From Candidatus Woesearchaeota archaeon (GTDB taxonomy: Archaea; Nanobdellota; Nanobdellia; Woesearchaeales; GW2011-AR9): 6,171 nt of DNA. How positions within the stretch are numbered: the stretch's first letter is position 1; each line of letters begins with the position of its first letter. The notes beneath the pieces are model-generated. The model did not search any database. It was not told where the DNA came from and saw only the letters and a program-made list of their open reading frames with translations. Shown piece by piece: positions 1 through 4,752 of this stretch. Location: NCBI GenBank assembly GCA_018303045.1, contig JAGVYX010000042.1:1-6171 (forward strand), written 5' to 3'. A program made the translations under genes and the position numbers.

Positions 1-3
1 ATT

Positions 4-174
4 TCAGCACAGAAAATGACTAGTGGTTCATTTTCTTGTGTTGATTTTTATGTATACAAAGGGCTTAAATTTTTACGAAAATTTATGTCCTTTGGTATAC
101 ATAAAAAGAAGAAACTACTTCTTTTTAGTGCAGAAATCAGATTGGTTTCTGATTTTTTGCGGTAAATGTACCGC
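4..174 (+). other. Cluster of abutting hairpins, possible structured RNA
   Basis: Four or five strong foldbacks lie end to end. The first pairs 4-19 with 28-44, with one bulge and an 8-base loop. The second pairs 45-73 with 78-107: 13 pairs outside, a bulged G at 94, then a further run of pairs closing on the four-base loop TACG at 74-77. The third pairs AAAAAGAAG (103-111) with CTTCTTTTT (118-126), overlapping the second by five bases. The fourth pairs 130-140 with 149-160. The fifth is GCGGTA/TACCGC (159-164 with 169-174). Three non-Watson-Crick pairs (7/41, 63/88, 133/157) are G-U if the plus strand is transcribed and would be A-C mismatches on the minus strand, which favours a plus-strand RNA. 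It could be a small RNA, the 3' untranslated region and terminator of a gene off the left edge, or an end of a mobile element. I do not recognise the family. Confidence 0.5.
130..158 (+). terminator. Hairpin followed by T-run, possible terminator
   Basis: The AAATCAG/CTGATTT arms (134-140 and 149-155) are followed by six T residues at 153-158. This would suit transcription end of a gene entering from the left. Archaeal termination depends mainly on the T-run, so the hairpin itself may belong to the larger folded cluster. The call is tentative. Confidence 0.3.
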
Positions 175-178
175 GTTT

Positions 179-215
179 TGTTTAAATAATCAGGTCCTGT
201 TTAAATAATCAGGTC
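179..215. repeat. Tandem direct repeat of 18 bases
   Basis: TGTTTAAATAATCAGGTC occurs at 179-196 and again, identically, at 198-215, with one C between the copies. The repeat lies about 45 bases upstream of the gltX TATA-like box. It could be a recent duplication or a two-site binding sequence. The repeat is certain; any function is unknown. Confidence 0.85.
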
Positions 216-257
216 ATTTACTATAACTTAACTACTATTTTCTTTAATCATTATCAG

Positions 258-270
258 AAACTTTTAATAA
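258..270 (+). promoter_or_regulatory. Archaeal TATA-like box for gltX
   Basis: An AT-rich box, TTTTAATA at 262-269 preceded by AAAC, is centred about 29 bases before the gltX ATG at 294. With the usual archaeal distance of about 26 bases from box to start, transcription would begin a few bases before the ATG. There is no Shine-Dalgarno sequence, which fits a leaderless message. Confidence 0.45.
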
Positions 271-293
271 TAATAAAAGACTTCTAATCAGCA

Positions 294-1991
294 ATGAAAG
301 AAAGTATCCTCAAACATTGTCTGAAAAACGCCTTTGACTTTGGAGGGAAAGTTAATACTAAAGTTGTTCTGGGCCTGGCTTTGAGAGACAATCCCCTCCT
401 AAAAAACGATGTCCCTAAATTATTGAAGGAAATAGAAAAAATTGCCAAAGAAGTGGAATCTTTATCATTAGAACAAATTAAAGTTAAACTTAAACAGCTC
501 GCGCCAGAATTATTGAAAGAAAAAACTGAGAAAAAGCCCGAAGGGCCTCTTAAGCCATTGTCCAATGCGCAGAAAGGAAAAGTCGTGGTTAGAATTGCTC
601 CCTCGCCCTCCGGCCCCCTGCACATTGGCCATGCTTACGGCATCTCTTTAAATTACGAATATGCTAAGATGTACCAGGGCAAATTTATTTTAAGAATTGA
701 AGACACTAATCCGGAAACAATTTACTCTCCAGCCTATGAGATGATTAAAGACGATGTTAATTGGCTAACCGGCAATAATGTTTCTCAGGTAATAATTCAA
801 TCTTCCCGGCTGGGAACTTATTATGATTATGCTGAAAAATTAGTGCAAAAAGGAGCAGCTTATGTTTGCTCTTGCAATGCCGACCAGTGGCGGGTGTTAA
901 AAAATGAAGGCCAAAGCTGCCCCTGCCGCGATCTGGATCTAAAAGAACAAGCCTTAAGGTATGCTAAAATGTTTGGCGGGTATGCTGAAGGCGAAGCAGT
1001 ATTAAGAGCTAAAACCAATATTAAAGACAAAAATCCGGCCAGGCGCGATTTTGGCCTCATGCGCATCGTCGAGCATGTTCACCCTAAAACTGGCCAGGAG
1101 CAGCGAGTATGGCCGCTCATGATTTTATCTGTAGCTATTGATGACCATGAACTGGGGATAACTCACGTGCTTAATGGCAAAGACCAGGCCGACAATGCCG
1201 AAAAAGAGCAATGGATCATGAGACAACTAGGCTGGAAACCGCCAGTATATGCGCACTGGGGGATTATCAATTTCATTGGCTTTGAAGTCAGCAAAACTAA
1301 AACTAAGCTGGCCATTGAGCAAAAGGAATATACCGGCTGGGATGACATCCGCCTGCCCTTCCTGCTGGCTTTGAGAAGACGCGGCTATCAGGCTGGAGCC
1401 TTCCGAAAATACGCTTTAGATATTGGCCTAAGCTTAAATGATAAAACCGTTTCCATGGAAGAATTCTGGAAAAGCATCAATGCCTTTAATCGCGAGATCA
1501 TTGAGCCAATAGCTAAACGATACTTCTTTATTGACCGCCCCAGAGAGATTCAGATGAGAAAATTAGAGCGGAAAACAGTAAAAATTGCTGCCCATCCAGA
1601 TTACCCGGAGAAAGGCTGCCGAACTTTAACCGTTTCTGATCGAATCTTTATTTCAGAGAAAGATTTCCAGATCTTGGCTGAAGGATACATCCATCGTTTA
1701 ATGGATCTCTGTAATTTTGAGATTAAAGGCAATATCTTTTGGAAAACCACCGGCCAGTATGAGGATTATAAAAATGCTAAGAATAAAGGCAAGATTATCC
1801 ACTGGCTTCCTAAAGAAGAAAATGTTCCTGTAGATTTGCTCTTAGACACCGGGAATAAAATTTCCGGACTGGGAGAATTAAATTTATCGCAGGCCAAAGA
1901 AGGCGAGATTATTCAACTAGAGCGGCTGGCCTTTTGCCGCATTGATAAAATTGAAAGAAATAAAGTGACCTTATGGTATTTGCATAAATGA
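294..1991 (+). CDS. gltX: Glutamyl-tRNA synthetase, archaeal type
   Basis: This class I aminoacyl-tRNA synthetase of 565 residues charges glutamate onto tRNA using ATP in the cytoplasm. In archaea without a separate glutaminyl enzyme it usually also makes Glu-tRNA(Gln) for amidation. Residues 1-95 are the helical extension typical of archaeal and eukaryotic forms. The nucleotide-binding signature follows: IAPSPSGPLHIGHA with HIGH at 110-113, and RIEDTNP at 134-140. A CxC...CxC set (Cys192, 194, 209, 211) could bind zinc. The second signature appears as EVSKTK (331-336), the archaeal variant of KMSKS. The region from about 400 to 565 matches the beta-barrel anticodon-binding part in length and place. 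The ATG at 294 fits the leaderless promoter and the expected N-terminus. It ends in TGA with no obvious terminator, so transcription may continue into the structured gap and the next gene. The family call is secure; the discriminating versus non-discriminating specificity is not visible here. Confidence 0.96.
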   Translation: MKESILKHCLKNAFDFGGKVNTKVVLGLALRDNPLLKNDVPKLLKEIEKIAKEVESLSLEQIKVKLKQLAPELLKEKTEKKPEGPLKPLSNAQKGKVVVRIAPSPSGPLHIGHAYGISLNYEYAKMYQGKFILRIEDTNPETIYSPAYEMIKDDVNWLTGNNVSQVIIQSSRLGTYYDYAEKLVQKGAAYVCSCNADQWRVLKNEGQSCPCRDLDLKEQALRYAKMFGGYAEGEAVLRAKTNIKDKNPARRDFGLMRIVEHVHPKTGQEQRVWPLMILSVAIDDHELGITHVLNGKDQADNAEKEQWIMRQLGWKPPVYAHWGIINFIGFEVSKTKTKLAIEQKEYTGWDDIRLPFLLALRRRGYQAGAFRKYALDIGLSLNDKTVSMEEFWKSINAFNREIIEPIAKRYFFIDRPREIQMRKLERKTVKIAAHPDYPEKGCRTLTVSDRIFISEKDFQILAEGYIHRLMDLCNFEIKGNIFWKTTGQYEDYKNAKNKGKIIHWLPKEENVPVDLLLDTGNKISGLGELNLSQAKEGEIIQLERLAFCRIDKIERNKVTLWYLHK

Positions 1992-2019
1992 AAATCAAGC
2001 TAAATAAATTGAATAAAGA

Positions 2020-2169
2020 AAGTATTAAGTCTGGGGCTTTAGCATCAATCTGTGAGCCTTCTTGCCAATCAATATCCAGCAAAAAGGAGATTGCAAGAGG
2101 AATTTTTGCCTCTGTCTGTAACTATCTAAAGGCGAACCGATGCTAAAGCCAAAAGAAGACTTAATACTT
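2020..2169 (+). ncRNA. 150-base foldback, candidate structured RNA or leader
   Basis: The ends are perfectly complementary over 13 bases (AAGTATTAAGTCT at 2020-2032 with 2157-2169). After a small asymmetric internal loop they pair for another 12 bases (GGCTTTAGCATC at 2035-2046 with 2139-2150). Inside is a second stem in which 2058-2064 and 2066-2070 pair with 2089-2100, with C2065 bulged, capped by TCC/GGA (2075-2077 with 2086-2088). The inner stem contains one U-G pair (2059/2099) if the plus strand is transcribed. The element fills the gap between gltX and the winged-helix gene and ends nine bases before that gene's ribosome-binding site. It may be an independent small RNA, a cis-acting leader, or a small mobile element with terminal inverted repeats. 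No SRP, RNase P, 5S or tRNA signature was found in it. Confidence 0.5.
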
Positions 2170-2177
2170 ACTAAACA

Positions 2178-2185
2178 AAGAGGTG
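2178..2185 (+). promoter_or_regulatory. Shine-Dalgarno site that decides the start
   Basis: AAGAGGTG (2178-2185 region) matches the anti-Shine-Dalgarno core. It ends seven bases before the ATG at 2193, a good spacing, but only one base before the upstream in-frame ATG at 2187. The start at 2193 is therefore preferred. This is the only intact gene here with a clear Shine-Dalgarno site, which suggests its message has a leader, consistent with a transcript reading through from the foldback or from gltX. Confidence 0.65.
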
Positions 2186-2192
2186 CATGCAT

Positions 2193-2663
2193 ATGGGAAA
2201 AATAAGCCGGGAAACGCCGTTGGCGGAAATTACTCTGCGGCGGTATGAGCGGCCTTGCGTCAATGACCGGGAGCTGGTAAGAAAATTTTGCCTGTCTCTG
2301 GGATTGTTGCAGCCGGGAGATTCGAGAGATGTAATTGTCGATGTTCTGCGCGTGTTATTAAAAGCGCGGCAGGAAAAAGAAGAATTGCATTCGGAAGAAA
2401 TCAAAAATAAAGTCATGGATTACCGCAAAACTAACAAATTAGCGATGCTGGGAATTGCTTCATCCAACATTCGGCGGCAGTTAAAGCGCCTTAAAGATCT
2501 GCATTTGATTGAAACTAACGCCAATTTGTACCGGATTTCCGAATGGAACAATGTAACGGAGATTTTTGAAGAAAAAATTAAGAATTTTATGCTCAGTTCA
2601 ATTATGAGCCGCATCAATGAGTATGTACAGAAAATTGACGAAGAGTTTCCGCATAAATCCTGA
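2193..2663 (+). CDS. Small winged-helix DNA-binding protein
   Basis: This 156-residue protein begins MGKISRETPLAEITLRRYE. Its N-terminal third (up to about residue 45) is a conserved-looking segment with a GLLQPGDSRD motif. A helix follows (DVIVDVLRVLLKAR). Next comes a winged-helix unit: a helix around HSEEIKNKVMDYR, a recognition-type helix around SSNIRRQLKRLKDLHLI, and a short hairpin wing (ETNANLYRIS). The last 35 residues form an amphipathic helix that could mediate dimerisation. The arrangement suggests an archaeal transcription regulator or other DNA-binding protein; its target is unknown. I believe similar proteins occur in DPANN archaea, but this is from memory. It has no cysteine cluster and no membrane segment. 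It reads into the decayed kinase gene, overlapping it by four bases in another frame, so the two were probably once translated together. An alternative start at 2187 would add two residues. Confidence 0.75.
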   Translation: MGKISRETPLAEITLRRYERPCVNDRELVRKFCLSLGLLQPGDSRDVIVDVLRVLLKARQEKEELHSEEIKNKVMDYRKTNKLAMLGIASSNIRRQLKRLKDLHLIETNANLYRISEWNNVTEIFEEKIKNFMLSSIMSRINEYVQKIDEEFPHKS

Positions 2664-2878
2664 GATCCGGCGCTGTCAGGAGATACGATGCAGTCATTGT
2701 CTTTGGACCTCCATATGCCGGAAAGGGAACTCAGTGTAAATTGCTGGCTCAAAAGCTGGAGTTTTATCATTTTTCTTCAGGAGAAATGTTTAGAAATCTA
2801 GATTCCACGACGGCTGTGGGAGCCAGAGCGCAGGAAATTCATCAACAGATTCTGGAACAGATAGTTCTAAAAAAATAA
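2660..2878 (+). pseudogene. Truncated adenylate-kinase-like (NMP kinase) remnant
   Basis: The frame starting before base 2684 reads YDAVIVFGPPYAGKGTQ. This is the P-loop of adenylate kinase (GPPxxGKGTQ at 2705-2734). It is followed by the NMP-binding motif FSSGEMFR and a run like the start of the next helix (TAVGARAQEI). It stops at TAA 2876-2878 after about 60 residues, whereas the family has about 180-220. The LID region and the rest of the nucleotide-binding core are absent, and no continuation was found downstream in any frame. No ATG, GTG or TTG lies in frame between the preceding stop (2654-2656) and the P-loop. The only candidate start is CTG at 2660, overlapping the upstream gene's TGA. 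The nearby ATG at 2688 is in another frame and gives nonsense. The likeliest reading is a gene that lost its start and its C-terminal part. A short functional P-loop protein with a non-standard start is less likely. Confidence 0.75.
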
Positions 2879-2923
2879 ACTAAAAATGCTAAATAATCGT
2901 ACTCTTTCTAGCCATTTGTTATA

Positions 2924-2970
2924 TATAGCTAGCGATAATAATTATACGAAAATATATCACGCTAGCTATA
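2924..2970. repeat. Perfect 11-base inverted repeat upstream of the PurA-family gene
   Basis: TATAGCTAGCG at 2924-2934 is matched exactly by CGCTAGCTATA at 2960-2970, separated by 25 AT-rich bases. Each arm contains the self-complementary core GCTAGC. The right arm ends five bases before the TATA-like box of the next gene. It could be a pair of operator sites, a hairpin ending the kinase remnant's transcript, or a scar of a mobile element. Confidence 0.7.
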
Positions 2971-2974
2971 AATC

Positions 2975-2984
2975 TATAAAAATA
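2975..2984 (+). promoter_or_regulatory. Archaeal TATA box for the PurA-family gene
   Basis: TATAAAAATA is centred about 30 bases upstream of the ATG at 3009, placing transcription start within a few bases of the start codon. AAGGA directly abuts the ATG and is too close to act as a normal ribosome-binding site, so the message is probably leaderless. Confidence 0.55.
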
Positions 2985-3008
2985 AGATTCTCCTTTCTTG
3001 CTTAAGGA

Positions 3009-4334
3009 ATGTCTTTAAACAGCGCCTACATTGATGGTTTTTTTGGAGATAATGGCAAAGGCAATGTTTTGTCAGCAATTCTTCCGCAAGCCGTCCGGCT
3101 GGCTTCGCCAACCCTGGGCGAACGGGAAGAAAAACCCATTCTCGTATATTCTGGTTTGGGCGGCAATAATGCAGCTAATTCTTATTTCATCGAAGGCCAG
3201 AAGTACGTTTTAAGACAGCTGCCGGGAGGATTATTAGTCCCGCAAACTTTCAGCCAGATGGGAGAAGAAAAGTATCTCCGCCCAAGAGAGCTTAAAACAG
3301 AAATTGAAGGACTGCAAGCTAGAGGAATTGCCGTTTCTCCGGAAACATTAGGCATTGCCCCCAATGCCCACATAACTTTAGATCATTATATTCAAGAGGA
3401 TCAGAAAAATCTGCATACCCGCGGGGAGCATTGTTCCACAGGAAATGGGATCCTGCAAACCGCGCGGGAAAAATACGCCAGAAAAGGATTAAGATTTATC
3501 GAATTTTTAGATAACAAATTAATGGCTGAAATTCTGCAGGAAACTATTTTTAATGATTCCTTTGACCCCTTTCGAGTTCAAAAAGCTAAAGAAATGGCCG
3601 AAAGTTATGCTGCCGAAAGAGAATTTTTGTCTCCATTTGTTAAACAGGATCATCTGGTGTTTAAAGAACAAGGATACCAGTACAAACTGGCAGTTAATGC
3701 GCACGGCGCAGGCCTGGATATTAATTCCGGGCTTTATCCGGGAGTTACCTCTTCGCATCCGGCCAAAGTTCCACGATGGGTTGATACTATTTTTGGCATC
3801 TTTAAGCTCTATGTCAGCAGCGTAGGCGGCCGCGATCGAGCTTTTGTTTCACGTATGCCGGAAGAATTGGAACAGAAATTAGTGGACTTGTGGGGAGAAC
3901 GAGGCACGGGAACAGGAAGAGCCAGAAAGTTAGGCTGGTTTGATGCCGTAATGGCCCGCTATTCTATTGACGCGGCCGGTATAGGCTATTTAATTGGCAC
4001 CTGCGGCGACCGAATGTCCGATTTGCATCAATTAAACGTTAAACCGGAAATAGTCGTAGCTTACGAGATAGATGGAAAGAAATATGGCCAGTGGCAGGAA
4101 AGTTTTCACCGGCGGGATATTTTACGTAAAGCTAAACCCATCACTAAACGATTTGAGTCTTGGAAATCATTTACTGAAGCGGACGGAAAAACGATAACTG
4201 AAAATGCGCAAAAATATCTTAATGCCCTTGAATCAGAACTTTCCCGGCCCTTTATTATGCTGATGAACGGTTCCAGAGGAGAACAAGATGCGATTATTAA
4301 AACTCATCCGCTGGAAAGGGGATTGTATTATTAA
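3009..4334 (+). CDS. purA: Divergent adenylosuccinate synthetase (PurA family)
   Basis: The 441 residues align along the whole PurA fold, which joins aspartate to IMP using GTP on the way to AMP. The glycine-rich loop is GDNGKG (13-18, usually GDEGKG), and GGNNAANS (51-58) stands where GGHNAGHT is usual. STGNGI (143-148) precedes ARKGLR, LDINSGLYPGVTSSHP lies at 236-251, and GTGTGRARKLGW at 299-310. Compared with the E. coli enzyme, Asp13, Lys16, Thr129, Arg143, Arg303, Arg305 and Asp333 appear kept (D14, K17, T144, R158, R304, R306, D334). Catalytic His41 is replaced by N57, Gln224 by H232, Arg131 by N146, and guanine-reading Lys331 by C332. Its length is close to bacterial PurA (about 430), longer than the short archaeal form (about 340). 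Family membership is secure. With these changes the substrate or phosphate donor may differ from IMP and GTP, or activity may be altered. No other purine-synthesis gene is nearby. Confidence 0.85.
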   Translation: MSLNSAYIDGFFGDNGKGNVLSAILPQAVRLASPTLGEREEKPILVYSGLGGNNAANSYFIEGQKYVLRQLPGGLLVPQTFSQMGEEKYLRPRELKTEIEGLQARGIAVSPETLGIAPNAHITLDHYIQEDQKNLHTRGEHCSTGNGILQTAREKYARKGLRFIEFLDNKLMAEILQETIFNDSFDPFRVQKAKEMAESYAAEREFLSPFVKQDHLVFKEQGYQYKLAVNAHGAGLDINSGLYPGVTSSHPAKVPRWVDTIFGIFKLYVSSVGGRDRAFVSRMPEELEQKLVDLWGERGTGTGRARKLGWFDAVMARYSIDAAGIGYLIGTCGDRMSDLHQLNVKPEIVVAYEIDGKKYGQWQESFHRRDILRKAKPITKRFESWKSFTEADGKTITENAQKYLNALESELSRPFIMLMNGSRGEQDAIIKTHPLERGLYY

Positions 4335-4356
4335 GAACAAATCAACCATCTAATAG

Positions 4357-4443
4357 CGAAAGACACAAATAATTGATTAAAATAGTTGTATCTTTCGAAA
4401 TATAGCACAGGTAAATGATCAAATAATTATGTCCTGCGCTATA
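4357..4443 (-). other. Two consecutive hairpins downstream of the PurA-family gene
   Basis: The first hairpin pairs 4357-4368 with 4386-4397 (11 of 12 pairs, 17-base loop). The second pairs TATAGCACAGG (4401-4411) with CCTGCGCTATA (4433-4443), 10 of 11 pairs. The single imperfect position in each is C-A or A-C on the plus strand but G-U on the minus strand, hinting at a minus-strand RNA. They begin 23 bases after the PurA-family stop codon. They could be a 3' structure, an RNA, or ends of a decayed insertion sequence. No T-run follows them on the plus strand. Confidence 0.4.
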
Positions 4444-4619
4444 AATAGTATATTCCTGGAGTGCAGTCCATCCTCTTAGTAATTACCTTAAACCATCTAA
4501 AATTACTTTTTGGATTTTAAGTCAAAAATTAAGTTTACACCGAATATAATCGTTAAAACTAATAAGGTCAAATACATAATATTAAGATCATAATAAAAAT
4601 TACTGATTTTATCATTATA
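4444..4619. other. AT-rich gene-free stretch, nothing recognised
   Basis: No reading frame here resembles a protein. It holds a second copy of a ten-base sequence (AACCATCTAA at 4344-4353 and 4491-4500). It also holds the left copy of TTTACACCG (4534-4542), repeated at 4708-4716, and weak AT-only foldbacks such as ATAAAA/TTTTAT between about 4597 and 4616. The stretch may be decayed mobile-element DNA, judged only from its neighbours. Confidence 0.4.
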
Positions 4620-4690
4620 AAGCTGTATCGCTCGGGTTATAAAATCGTAGGCAGAATACCCACAAATTTATTTGTGGGATGAATGCCGTG
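4620..4690 (+). mobile_element. IS200/IS605-like right end or TnpB guide-RNA remnant
   Basis: CCCACAAA (4659-4666) and TTTGTGGG (4671-4678) form a perfect 8-pair stem with loop TTTA. It is preceded by GCAGAAT and followed by ATGAATG. This pattern, GAAT, then a C-rich stem with a TTTA-type loop, then GGGA, is the usual 3' end of TnpB-carrying IS200/IS605 elements, where it forms the end of the guide RNA and the transposon right end. The preceding CTCGGGTTATAAAA also resembles such scaffolds. In that orientation tnpB would lie to the left, but none is present, so this would be a decayed end or a small non-autonomous element. A simple transcription hairpin is the alternative. The resemblance is from memory, not from a search. 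Confidence 0.45.
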
Positions 4691-4717
4691 CCTCTTTCCA
4701 GATAAGATTTACACCGT

Positions 4718-4729
4718 AAAGTATTTAAT
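4718..4729 (+). promoter_or_regulatory. TATA-like box for the membrane nuclease gene
   Basis: TATTTAAT (4722-4729), preceded by GTAAAG, is centred about 28-29 bases before the ATG at 4753. This matches the spacing at gltX and at the PurA-family gene. No Shine-Dalgarno sequence precedes the ATG. This suggests independent, leaderless expression of the nuclease gene. Confidence 0.45.
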
Positions 4730-4752
4730 GCAATTAAAATTAGTCTATTCTA

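Noticed and set aside
23..208. A 61-residue plus-strand open frame at the left end
   Set aside because: It runs entirely through the hairpins and the tandem repeat, has a biased FLI/K-rich composition from AT-rich DNA, and has no ribosome-binding site or recognisable domain.
284..625. Minus-strand open frame opposite the start of gltX (and similar shorter ones within gltX)
   Set aside because: They lie antisense to a clear synthetase coding sequence and show no domain; they are frame shadows.
2131..2150. GCGAACCGATGCTAAAGCC resembles the conserved GAAC...TTAAGCC stretch of 5S rRNA
   Set aside because: It lies in the wrong half relative to the closing stem, and the rest of the 5S fold and sequence is missing.
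2420..2770. 116-residue minus-strand frame opposite the winged-helix gene and kinase remnant
   Set aside because: It is antisense to two recognisable coding segments and has no motif of its own.
2688..2802. ATG-initiated frame over the kinase remnant
   Set aside because: It is out of phase with the P-loop frame and yields a short protein without motifs, so it is not the start of the kinase.
3009..4334. Calling the PurA homologue a PurZ (diaminopurine pathway) enzyme
   Set aside because: The catalytic Asp in the GDxGKG loop is kept, whereas as I recall PurZ alters it, and no phage or diaminopurine partner genes are visible. It is noted only as a precedent.
4344..4500. AACCATCTAA direct repeat as a target-site duplication of an insertion
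   Set aside because: The copies enclose only about 140 bases with no transposase and the known IS200/IS605 elements make no duplications; chance is likely in AT-rich DNA.
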